From NCBI GenBank assembly GCA_916610825.1, contig OU744449.1, positions 2,678,001 to 2,742,000 on the forward strand: a DNA stretch of 64,000 nt, read 5' to 3'. A model generated the notes under the pieces. The model was not told the origin of the DNA, did no database searches, and saw nothing but the letters and a program-made list of their open reading frames with translations. Source of the DNA: Haliclystus octoradiatus (taxonomy: Eukaryota > Cnidaria > Staurozoa > Stauromedusae > Haliclystidae). The position numbers and the translations under genes were made by a program. Positions 45,348 through 55,635 of the stretch are shown here, one piece after another (the first letter of the stretch is position 1; the number at the start of each line of letters is the position of its first letter).

Positions 45348-48300
45348 TTAACAAATATTCAGATCGCTTCTTCTTATTTTGATTTCAGTTTTTGACAATG
45401 AGTGATGTTGTCCTGTCATTGATACCCAAACGATTCCTTTTCCAAATCTAACATCGCCATATTTACCATTGAGATTAGCTTGGTGACATTTTTTATACCA
45501 CCAAGCACCGATGTATAGATTTGCACAATTGTAAATGCTGTTAATGTCATTATCTCTGTCTTCTGTCGTGAACATTTGATTGTTATGGTAAGTCATTGAA
45601 TCCCCATCATTTCCTGTTGAGGAAACATCAAACATCTATTTAAAGGGGCAAAATTGACCGGCGACCGCTGCGAGCATAAGTTGAATTTATGCTTTGCGTA
45701 ATTCAACCGTCTCGCTTTGAAACAATTGTTATACGCAGGCCTAACTTGTAATAAAATTCATGTCAACAATGAACATTGTGTTATAATAATAAGCGTGCAC
45801 GTGATCCTAAGTGCGTAGCGCCTGCCGGTCATTTTTGCTCCTTTAATTTGTGTATATAGTTTTGTGTATGTTACTTTTTCATCGTGTCTTTCGTTCTCCA
45901 AAACTAATCAACTCTCATTCTGATGATCTGTGGAACTCGTAAATAGTTGGAGAGAACTTCGACGACAACCGCATAATGACATCCAGGATTTTACTCATTC
46001 AACATCATAATAAAATAGTATACTTGATTATAATTATAATTGATTGCATGTAACACATTATTAGCCATACTCAAACTGATGATATATGTGAGACGTGGCA
46101 TCGTTTGTCCAAAGAAAATATTGATATACTTTCATGAAATCCAAGTACGGAAAAGATTTATAGGTTACAAAGAAGAACAAGCAGACAAATGGACAAACGC
46201 AATATATACAAGCGCCTAAGAGATCGTAAACATATTCCAAATAAACTGAGCATCTGAAAATACTAGAAAATTTGTACAACTGTCATTAGACATTAGAGAC
46301 GGTGGGTGTAAAATAGTATTTATGATAATTTAAAATTTAATATTTAAGATAGTATTTATTTGCAAGATAATAAATAATGAAGCAAAAGTTGCACTTGCAC
46401 GGACCGTCGGACGAATGTGTACATTCCCATCAAAATCATATACAGTATGGCTTGGAAGTTTCAATTCTAGCCTATTCATGCTTTGCATAGATACTAAATA
46501 TGAAGCTTATCATTGGAGAAATAATAAATATCGTATATATGAATCAAAAGTTCATACAGAATATTCTGTACAATGCCGTGAAGTATTCGTCATGTCAACC
46601 CGGAAATTCTAGATTAAATCAATCTGGTCTGTGTGGTCGGCGAGTCGGCGGGTCGGTATTTTACACCCACCGCATTAGAGACTAATTGATGTTGCTCAAT
46701 ATGTATATGGCTTTTTGTATACACATTGAAAAGTAATAACGTCTTCGTCATCGAGGAAATTCGTTTATATAAACCTGATCGGAGTCAACGTGGATTGTTA
46801 GATAATTTCAGATTTCGACGAAGAATATATATATGTTTGTAGATTTGATTTCCTCTTTCAAGTAAAATTGCGATTTTTGCGCGGCTTGCGTCATAGTTTT
46901 TGAAAATTTCTGATTAGAAGTTTATACCTATTGATTGTCAAAAATTATTTTATTTTCTTGTTGGCTTCTAGACTATTTCAATATTTCAACCCAATTTTGT
47001 TGTACTGTGAAGTACATTCAATTAGTTAAGTACTTATAAAAGAGGTATAACTCGTAAATCAAGAGGGAAATTAAATTCAACTACTGTTATTCATGACCAA
47101 ACTTAACCTGATCATTATGATCTACTGTGAGAAATATACTGGAATCAAACAATAGAATTTCACATCATAATGATTTAAACCATAGGCTGTAGTTTTCTTA
47201 TTTCATGTTCAGTGGCACGTACGTGTAATGGCGTGTATTTTACTTACTTTTTTCTCTTCGGATTTTTACAAATAAAGGATTTTAATTCGGTAACAAAATG
47301 TGATTTTTCAATGTTACAAAGGAATTGAGGCGGCAAATTATTGATTTCCCACACCGAAAGTGGCGACCACGCCAGGACACCTCTGAAGCGGGCTCTGGAG
47401 AAATTAGACTGGACACAGCTTCCTAATACTAACAAACACAAGAAGAAATACGTTATCGTATATAGACAAACACAGAGACATGGCAGAAGAATGATTTAGG
47501 AAAGAAATGCAACTGATAACACTCAAATTTGAAATGGTAATGAGCAACTTAGACACACTAGACAATGAAGACATTAAGCCCGGCAATTCACAACCATTTG
47601 TGCAGCAAAATATGTAAACTAGAAGGCATTCAGGAACAAGGGATGTCGGAATTACTAGACAACAACACAAGCTTGGAAGACGTTCGTGGATGGAAGCAGT
47701 CAAATGATGAAGGTATTGACAAACTGAGAAGCATGAGGTTTGAAGTGAAAACAAGAATTCAAAGCCTTCAAAATGAAGAATTTAAAGACAAGCATGAAAA
47801 AGAAATTGAAATTCATCGCAAAATAGCCAAAGAAAAACGCAAACAAATGGAAATAGAACAAAACTGGTATAGAGAGAAAGTACAAATAGACAGAGAACAA
47901 ACAAGAAGAACTGGTGGATCAAGCAACACAGCTACGCGCACACAAGCAGTAAAACTACAAAAGTACACCATTACCCCCATTTGACGGTGATTACAAAGAC
48001 TGGATGAGACTCTGGAATCAGTTCTCTGTCGAAGTTGATGGGTCCAACATATCAGAAATTAGTAATTTAATTATTTATTGGAATTGGTGGAAAGGAACAC
48101 TCATGCATATATTGTGACGCTACTTATCATTCTGCAACAAAATGTACGAAGGTGTTAGATGCAGCTAAACGAAAAGAAATACTAAAGGAAAAACGAGCAT
48201 GCTTCAACTGTGCTACTCCTGGTCATGGGGTGGCAAAATGTAAGTCAAGATCATGTTATTACTGTCAACAGAGACATCATTCATCCATATGTACTCAAAT

Positions 48301-51300
48301 ATCATCAACTATCGGGGAAGTCGGCAACAGTTTGATGGAAAAGGGAATGTCAGGCAATTCGACGACAACTCAAATAATCCATCCAACTCTACACGCAAAA
48401 CTTGACAACCAAACCGTTCGAATAATGATTGATACCGGCTCAACTAGTTCCTATATATGCACTGACGTAATAACAATACTTAGATTAAAATCAACAAAGA
48501 AAGAAGAACGAAAAATAGAACAAATGTATGGTATGGTTAACAAAAATGTTTAGCTGTACGATGTTGTATTGGAATCGTTGGAGATTGAAAACTTCCAGGT
48601 AAAGATCAAATGCATCAATGCTGAGAGAGATGAGCTAACTTATATACAAAATCCGGACATCTCAACTCTAAAGAAGGAAAATAAAAGAATTCAGCGGTTA
48701 AAATTCAGGGAGGAAGAAACAACAGCAGCTAAACTGCCAGTACATATAAATATGGGTGTGGCAGACTACCAGTGGATAAGGTCAACAGAGCAACCAATTC
48801 TAGGTCAAAACCGAGACAAAGATCCGGGAGCAGAACTCACTATGTTAAGATGGACACTATTTGGAGGTTCATCATGTGACAATAACGGTCATGAGCAGCA
48901 ATACTTCTTAACATCAGGGCAGGACGAATTTGAGAAATTGTGTTCAAGCGATGTTCTTGGTCTAAAAGACACAATCCATGATTACAAGGGAGACTTTACT
49001 CATGATGAATACAAACGTAATATAGCGATGACCACAGAAGGGTTTTACGAAGCCAAACTGCCATGGAAACCAGAACAAGTGATTCTACCGACAAACAAGG
49101 AAATGTCCCATGCAAGATTAAATTTAAGTTCTTCTAAATTGGGATTTACAGAATCGATGGAAGAGTAAAAGGCTACACATCCACATTTCTACCTAGACAG
49201 TGACACAGCAAAATCGGAAGGCTTGTCGCAGAAGATTGTCACAATGTTACAGCACATGGGGGAGTTGCATCTACAATCAGTAAAATCAGAGAATGATATT
49301 GGATACCAAAAGTTAGAACCATGGTAAAAGGAATCGTACGAAAATGCAACCTGTGTAAGATATTAAATGCAAAACAACTGAAAGCACATCAAATATTAAA
49401 ACATCAAATAAAATGGAAATTTAACCTCTCTAGAGCTCCTTGGTGGGGTGGTTTCTCCAAAATGATGGTTGAGATGATGGAGGCGAGCATGGAAAAATCC
49501 ATAGGACAAGAACTACTAACCTTCAGTGAACTAGAAGAGGTATCACTTGATGTGGAATGCTTCCTAAACAACCGCCCACTGGTATACCAAGGAGAAGAAT
49601 TCGACAAACCAGTATTGACACCAAATTTTCTACTGTGAGGAACTCCTGCTGTAAGTTTACAAGAAGACATAGAGAAACTGGCGAAAAAGAGAAAGCAATT
49701 AAACGGATTATTTACATACAAAGATGCAAAAAGATGCTAAAAGAACGCTGGCTAAATGAATACATTCACTCCCTAGAAGAACGACATAAGAAGATTGACG
49801 GTAATGCGACACATCCATCTATTGAAGATATTGTGCTGATAAAAGACAACAGCAAGATAAAGTTCAACTGGAGGATAGGGAGATTCATGGGCGTAATTAC
49901 TGTACAAGATCAAATTGTTAGGGGGCTAAAAATACGCACTGGAGACAGTTTCATCATCGAAAGACCTTTACAGCTAGCTTGTCTGTGATTGGGAAATAGG
50001 AGGTGCACAAAACCAGCAAAAACAAATAGAGAAGAAAACCACACAATCAAAAGGCGGCAACGCAAGATCAAGTCGAAAGGCCAAACTTGAGGCTGAAGAT
50101 CGCATAGTTGGAATCGGACTCATAGAAGAAGAATTTTGATTAACACAATTTCATTAAAGCTCTCACTTTAATGGGGGGAGTGTGTCAGAAATTATGGAAT
50201 AATAAACAATAGAATTTCACATCATAAAATGATTTAAACAATAGCCTGTAGTTTTCTTAGTTCAAGTTCAGTGGCACGTACGTGTAATGAGGTGTATTTT
50301 ACTTACTTTTTTCTCTTCGGATTTTTACAAATAAAGGATTTTAAATCGATAACAAAATGTGATTTTTTGGTGTTACAAGGGAATTAACGTGGCAAACTAT
50401 TGATTTCCACACTGCAACAAAAGTTAACCACGTGCCAGAGCCATAACCGTAAGTCACGTGGTATCACAGATTGAGCCTGATAAACTGTAATTTACCTTTG
50501 TATCCCTTGAATGTCAGACGATAGTTATCCGATTCACTCGCAATAACTGCCTCGTAGTACTCTGCATATCGATGAACATCGCCATCCCACAAATCAAATC
50601 TTAGGGTTGTGTTTGTATCTTTCATCAATTCATGAGCGTTGTCCAATCCAAGCCAAAATTCATCATTCAAATTTCCAAATCCTTTTTTGTATGACTGCCA
50701 ATCACGGAAGAAATCTACACTACCATCGAATCTTCTTTGCAATAGGGTCCACCCTAAATTGATAAAAGCAACATATACGATTATAAATTATCACCGGATG
50801 CCTCTTAATCATTTTTTAAATTCTTATACTTGAAAATCAGAGAGTGATGCTCATATACGATCTGGATCAAACAGATTTTGAAATCTATTTTGATCTTGAA
50901 CTCCCGCAAATAATGGCTTTACATAATTGGACTTATTGAACTGGATTTCAACTGATACTTTATTCATTTTTCTTTTTCAGTTTTTCCTGATAATGTACAG
51001 CAAATATTACTAATGAATTTGAACTACCGCTAGGGATGCATGTACCGATGCATCAAGAGATATGCATTTGTTCAATTTGCAAATTTTGCAATGCCATTCA
51101 CTAATAACAATGCTTTGTTTCCTCTCTTACTTTCAAATGAATCAAATGTTTTTGACCTTTTGATATAGACCGAGTGCCACAGAACTAAAACGGCAGGTTT
51201 CTCCGGGCAACTTGGATATCACATAAAAGTGTTCATAAAAATATGCTGAACAATTACCTATTCCTTGTTTTGGTCGAATTTTATTGTGGATCTCACCAGA

Positions 51301-53215
51301 GATGAATTGATAAATCATTTCACGGTCAGAGCCCTCTTAATTCATACATTTTGTGTTTTCGTCATGCTTCTATGAATTCGCAAAATCTTGGGAGAAGAAA
51401 AGAATCAAAGACCGTGAAGTTCACATCCAGCATTTTCTCAAAATGATAAGAAGGCTTTGACCGTGAATCATGAAATATAACTTGGAATTTTGAAGGGCTT
51501 ACAATAGAATTTAATTAAAACAAGGAATAGGTAATTGTTCAGAATATTTTTATGAACACTTTTATGTGCTTTTCAAATTGCCCGGAGAAACCTGCCGTAG
51601 TGCCGTTTTAGTTCTGTGGCGCTCGGTCTAATAATTTCACTGGCTCGATAGAGACTTTCACTTTTTATCATACCTCCGCGACCTGTGTCCATGTCACAAA
51701 ATGCTTCTATTATTCGATCACTGGAGAGAATCAGGGAGTAGACAGAACTTTTATCATCTTGATATGATTCTTGGACAATAGCAAGACAATCTCTTTGCTG
51801 ATATTTTGGCTAAAAATAAAAACAAAGTTCATCAGATCTGTATTTGATTTACAATGCAGGTGTGGGTGTCTATTTGCATACTTCTGCCGAAAGTTACGAG
51901 GGTAAAATGATCGAGAGAGAAAATATAACATCTCTTTCGTAGAGATTTCAAAACGGAGTATATTGTATTTGATAAAATAAAGGGCAACACGGGGTAAAGG
52001 AGAATTTGATATTATTCTTGTTATGCTAATACGCAATAGCATAACACGAGCTACAAAGATGCAGTTTGAATCCTGGGGGTAACTCCCATACTGCTGCTAT
52101 ACGGGGGCGTGCCAAATTTTGGATCAATATTCCAGCTGAGAGATATACAATTTGGGTAGGAAATTTTAGAATATTAAACGTTTTGGGTCCAATTTCGATT
52201 TTATAGAGAATTTGTGAAAAACTGAATTTGAAGGCTAAAAAGTAAAAAATGGATTTGAATTTTTAATAAAATGGAACATCTCCGCATAGATTCTATACGG
52301 AAGTACCCTCCCTGGACTTTTTGGGTAGCATTTTCAAGCTTTTAAAACAATTTGAGGAGCTTTTAAAAGAATTTTGGGTACTTCATATTTTTTGAAAGTG
52401 GCATTCACCCATCCATGAGTTTGAGTCTTGTATTTTGTTTGGAAAACATCATGCTGCTGTTTTGATAAATTAGATTCAATGCTATAGTTATACAAACAGA
52501 AGCAAGTTTTGAGGTTCTAACGATTTAACATTGGGCTTTATCATATCTATCTATCCTCTATCATTTGAGGGGATGACGTACGGATGTGGCTTCTACAACT
52601 GATGTTAAGATGTCTTATCTTTTCATTATTACCAACATTGGCCTAGTATATCTTAATATTAAAAGAAGCATCTAGCAAGGTATAACATTACCTTGAAAAT
52701 TGGGTGACGCATATATAATACAGAAGCATGATTATCATTGAAAGTTTAGTTATAATTGAACCTGTTACAATGCGCGTTGGTTCTCGAGTATAATTAAAGT
52801 GTATATTTATTTTAAGGCTGGATTGATTTTATTTAAAATACAAAATAGAATGATGATATCGGATGAGGGCTATACTTACAATAACTACTTGGAAAAAGGT
52901 TGCGTTTTCTGTTGCTTGCATTCTTGTGACACCTGAAACTTTACTGAAAATCTCACAGATAAATCTATCTGAGCCATTGGAAATCGAAATGAGGTTGAAG
53001 GATTGGCAGTTGTTCAGATTTTCACAGTTCATAGTACAGTAAAGAGAATCATTGAGTAGCATACGTTGCAATGGTGAACCAATTCTTTGAAAACCATTGA
53101 TATTCTTGTATACTCTTCCCGTTGTTGTTAAATTTGAGCATCTTGAATCAACAATTGAAAAGATAGATGCAAAAATAAATAATCGGATAGCTATTTCGAT
53201 TTTTCTTTTTTCCAT
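45348..53215 (-). CDS. Secreted PAN/Apple + fibrinogen-related domain (FReD) protein
   Basis: Four exons on the minus strand: 53215-52880, 51809-51674, 50753-50496 and 45613-45348, joined in phases 0, 1, 1; 996 nt, 331 residues. The signal peptide runs from MEKRKIEIAIRLF to about SRCS. Residues about 25-112 hold a PAN/Apple-like fold with MNCENLNNCQSFNL and a late cysteine. The FReD follows: RDCLAI, CDMDTGRGGWTLLQRR, FWLGLDNAHEL, then DGDSM, a calcium-site-like EDRDNDINSIYNC and GAWWYKKCHQANLNGKY, ending KIRRSDLNIC. FReD lectins such as ficolins and tachylectins bind acetylated sugars and often act in innate immunity; here a PAN domain replaces the usual collagen or coiled-coil stalk, so oligomerisation would need another route. 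The third intron (4.9 kb) is filled by mobile elements. Domain calls are firm; ligand is unknown. Confidence 0.9.
45644..45842. mobile_element. 199-bp MITE inserted at TTAA, next to a splice acceptor
   Basis: TTAA on both sides (45640-45643 and 45843-45846). Ends AGGGGCAAAATTGACCGGCG and the inverse GCCGGTCATTTTTGCTCCT, with GCTGCGAGC / GTAGCGCC further in. It is the longer relative of 39351-39434. It lies 27-30 bases upstream, in gene direction, of the last FReD exon. Confidence 0.65.
46300..46672. mobile_element. Mutator-like MITE, 373 bp, 9-bp TSD
   Basis: Exact 9-bp duplications CATTAGAGA at 46291-46299 and 46673-46681. Ends CGGTGGGTGTAAAATA and TATTTTACACCCACCG are inverted. The short frames inside show no transposase. 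It lies in FReD intron 3. Confidence 0.75.
47126..47355 (+). repeat. 5' LTR of the BEL/Pao element
   Basis: Begins TGTGAGAAATATA; shares GGCACGTACGTGTAATG, TTTTTCTCTTCGGATTTTT and ACAAATAAAGGATTTTAA with the 3' copy. The end is placed just before the primer site and is uncertain by a few bases. Several substitutions and small indels separate the LTRs. Confidence 0.8.
47565..48113 (+). pseudogene. BEL/Pao gag remnant
   Basis: A frame of 139 codons ends in a charged coiled coil (HEKEIEIHRKIAKEKRKQ) and then breaks. In the next frame the text continues as PFDGDYKDWMRLWNQFSVEVD, a typical gag motif. The region between this and the zinc knuckles is deleted. Confidence 0.7.
48105..48553 (+). pseudogene. 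BEL/Pao zinc-knuckle and aspartic protease remnant
   Basis: Zinc-knuckle cysteines and histidines (CFNCATPGHGVAKC, then CYYCQQRHHSSIC) precede an aspartic protease site, IMIDTGSTSSY, with the DTG triad. A stop follows at 48551-48553, and the protease is cut short. Confidence 0.8.
48569..49168 (+). pseudogene. BEL/Pao peptidase-region remnant
   Basis: KLPVHINMGVADYQWI and LTMLRWTLFGG match the protease-to-RT linker region of BEL/Pao polyproteins. The C-terminal ~60 residues (YKRNIAMTTEGFYEAKLPW) resemble the segment just before reverse transcriptase. The reverse transcriptase and RNase H that should follow are missing. Confidence 0.7.
49170..49988 (+). pseudogene. BEL/Pao integrase and C-terminal domain remnant
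   Basis: Across frameshifts: a His/Cys zinc-binding part (HNVTAHGGV, then RKCNLCKILN), an integrase-core end (APWWGGFSKMMVEMMEAS, FLNNRPL), and the BEL-specific C-terminal domain (WLNEYIHSLEERHK, WRIGRFMGVI, RPLQLACL). The first catalytic aspartates of the core are absent. Confidence 0.8.
50183..50415 (+). repeat. 3' LTR of the BEL/Pao element
   Basis: Begins TGTCAGAAATTATGG after the polypurine tract. Direct repeat of 47126-47355. The end lies near TTTCCACAC; no clean target duplication was found. Confidence 0.8.
51168..51628. mobile_element. DNA transposon-derived element with ~125-bp TIRs and TA flanks
   Basis: GACCGAGTGCCACAGAACTA ... AAACGGCAGGTTTCTCCGGG at the left; the inverse (CCCGGAGAAACCTGCCG, TTAGTTCTGTGGCGCTCGGTC) at the right. 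The arms also share GAACAATTACCTATTCCTTG. TA borders both ends (51166-51167, 51629-51630). No transposase. It lies in FReD intron 2, about 45 bases beyond the exon 2 splice donor. Confidence 0.75.
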
Positions 53216-53590
53216 TTTGAATTCTCTGATAATTCAAAAGTTAGCATATATTCTAGACAGGGTAAACCATCTCATGACAACAAGATGACAAATGCGAATG
53301 AATCACCGGCTATAAAACATGCGAATAACTGTAACAGCTGTTTTACTTATATAAAACTCAAATACTTACAGTTAGAAGGTGTCCATTGTTAAACTCATTA
53401 ATTAATTAATTCATTACTTAGTTAATTAAGACCTTAACACATTAATTAACTCCATTTTTCAACATATAATATTAGATGATTGCGTGAACGATAACAGAAA
53501 TAACAGTGTACACCACTCAAGGTAACAACAAATTTACCAAGGTTAGATGCATTTTATTAACACCAGCTTTTAATCAACTCGAGTAAAAAC

Positions 53591-53681
53591 TAGCGTCATT
53601 CCATAACAGCCCTCAACTCCACGTAGACACTCCTCATCGTAGCGTCTGTGTGGTGCGGAGGGCCGTTATGGAATGAGGCTA
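53591..53681. mobile_element. Mutator-like foldback MITE, 91 bp, 9-bp TSD
   Basis: Exact 9-bp duplications AGTAAAAAC at 53582-53590 and 53682-53690. Ends TAGCGTCATTCCATAACAGC and GCCGTTATGGAATGAGGCTA are inverted; almost the whole element is a hairpin. It lies about 370 bp upstream of the FReD gene start. Confidence 0.75.
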
Positions 53682-53972
53682 AGTAAAAACGTCGAGACTA
53701 TCCCTCAAAAGCGCACGATGACGAGCTTAACATTTTGCCACCCTGTTGGCAGATCTACATGATTATGAGGTTATAGATATCAATTTACACAACATTTGAT
53801 TCGAGCTAAAACGCATCATACATCGAGAAATTGAATTTGTCGGTAAATTTCTTTTGACCCAGTGGAAATCAATATCCCATTATTCCCATTCCCTAGTACC
53901 CATGTAAGCTCATGCAGTGCGATCACTGACTTGACGTAAGCATAACACCAGACATCTTTGCATAATTATGCT

Positions 53973-54064
53973 TAGCCTGCGTGCAGACCCAAATCTTTTT
54001 TTTATGATTAGTAGGCACCTACCTACTAATCATAAAAAAAAGATTTGGGTCTGCGCGCAGGCTA
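53973..54064. mobile_element. Mutator-like foldback MITE, 92 bp, 9-bp TSD
   Basis: Exact 9-bp duplications AATTATGCT at 53964-53972 and 54065-54073. Ends TAGCCTGCGTGCAGACCCAA and its inverse; arms of 44 bp meet at a tiny loop. It has the same terminus as the 632-bp element at 10148, so it is a deletion derivative or short member of that family. Confidence 0.85.
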
Positions 54065-54094
54065 AATTATGCTAGGCTTTTATGATTTTTTCAG

Positions 54095-54780
54095 AAATAA
54101 TTAACGCTATACAATAAAAGCTATGTTATCAAGATTAAAGGCACGGATGCTCTTCAACATCAGGTTTCTCGAAAATGTTTTTGTTTTGTCCAGAAGGCAA
54201 TGATATCATCAGCTTTTCTGTTTTTCTATATTCCCAAATACCTCTCATACATTTTTAATGGTGACTATGTGAGCTATGGTTTGTGATATTGTGTAACATA
54301 TTTGATCTCACTCTGTCTTCCAGTTTGAAAAAGTAATCACTGTAATGACACAAAATGGATATGATACTACCACATTATACTTTCTAATTCAAAGTATTTC
54401 TCGCTGCAAAGTTTGAATGATTTTCCTAACTTCTAGAAGAAAGATTTGCGTGTGATGTAGTTTCTGTCTTGCTTCGCAGAATAATCTGTTCCATTCACAA
54501 TACATAAAATATTCACAATGTAATTTTTATTTGACGCGCAGGCTACATATTGATTTTTGATCCAGAGTTTTCTTGCTTCAGAATACATCCTGTGGTGCTG
54601 GGATACTGATTATCGACTCTGTATCAGTAAAGAAACATCTAAGTGAGGTATCATAACAACATTTTCGAGTAAATATCAAACTTAACGAAAGAAGCTTGAA
54701 TAAAACCATTACACAACCAGTGAACGACACGCTTTATATGCGGATGTTAATTAAGTGAGTTGGATATTAAAAAGGGGATA
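54095..54780. repeat. Diverged copy of the FReD gene 3' flank, without a coding exon
   Basis: Direct-orientation homologue of 44565-45340 (see there), now upstream of the same minus-strand gene. Where the last FReD exon should follow, at about 54790, no fibrinogen-domain coding sequence is readable. It may be the remnant of a tandem gene copy that has been lost. Confidence 0.6.
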
Positions 54781-55617
54781 TTTAGTTAACTGAGCTCGAC
54801 TGTAATTTGATTTGCTTTTTCTGTCACTCAAAGCAAAATATTACGAGCATTCATGAAGAATCATGAACTGTTCACGAAAACCATACAAACAGTTCATGAA
54901 TCCTTGAATGGCCCAATTTTCATGAACTTTTTCATATACAGTTAATTAACTCCGACCATTGGCGTTCATTAATTGATTTACCAGAAACTATGATCAAAAA
55001 AGTTGTCGAAAAGGTATGAAACTTAATAACTATCGAACGTAACTCTGCACTTCGATTGGTTCGACCATATGTTTGGAAATTCTAGGATAAACATTTTTCA
55101 ATAATTCAAGTCGAGATTTGACGGATAAATTTTGTCAGAGCCTCTCCTCCTCCAAGCTGAAAAAGAATATAGAAAACTACTGTTATGTAGTGCCTACACT
55201 CCCTGTTGTTTGTATTTAGATAGAGGTGGATGGAGCCTCGCGTAGACGATCAAGTGGAGGATGGTCAGGAATGAAAAAATAGATGAACCTGAAACGAAAT
55301 CAACACTGTTACAAACATTGGATACATTGTAAAATGATTGCTACTGGAGTTTTAATTGAAAAGAACTAGAGACAATATGTATATGCATGTATTTTCGATT
55401 CTTTGTAATATAATTATTGATATTTAAATATATACAATGACTTTTTGTTACAAAATGTAAAACGTCGCAAATAGTTTTATTCTTTTAACAATAATATACA
55501 CGGTTAATGGTATATCTACATAACTTGTAAAGCGTTATATAATATTTTATGACTTTATAGAAATGATATCAAATATGATATCATAAAACAATAGTACTTA
55601 TAATTCTTATAGAAATG
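54781..55617. other. Intergenic stretch
   Basis: Holds a TTCATGAAC-type block at 54850-54945 (CATGAAGAATCATGAACTGT, CAGTTCATGAATCC, TTTTCATGAACTTTTTC). No gene seen between the FReD gene and the FBXL7 3' end. Confidence 0.45.
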
Positions 55618-55623
55618 TTTATT
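55618..55623 (-). terminator. Possible polyadenylation signal of FBXL7
   Basis: AATAAA on the minus strand 12 bases past the stop codon. It is very close; other AT-rich candidates lie further on, so the true site is uncertain. Confidence 0.35.
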
Positions 55624-55635
55624 TATCTCAAAAAT

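Larger units (their letters stand above)
47126..50415 (+). mobile_element. Decayed BEL/Pao LTR retrotransposon
   Basis: About 3.3 kb with two similar LTRs (about 47126-47355 and 50183-50415) and broken gag-pol remnants in BEL/Pao order: gag coil, zinc knuckles, aspartic protease, the BEL peptidase region, integrase zinc and core parts, and the C-terminal domain. Right after the 5' LTR, TGGCGACCACG (47361-47371) fits a primer site complementary to the 3' end of an arginine tRNA. Before the 3' LTR, AATGGGGGGAG is a polypurine tract. Reverse transcriptase is absent and frames shift, so it cannot move by itself. It is a retrotransposon, not a recognisable virus, lying opposite to the host gene in FReD intron 3. 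Confidence 0.9.
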
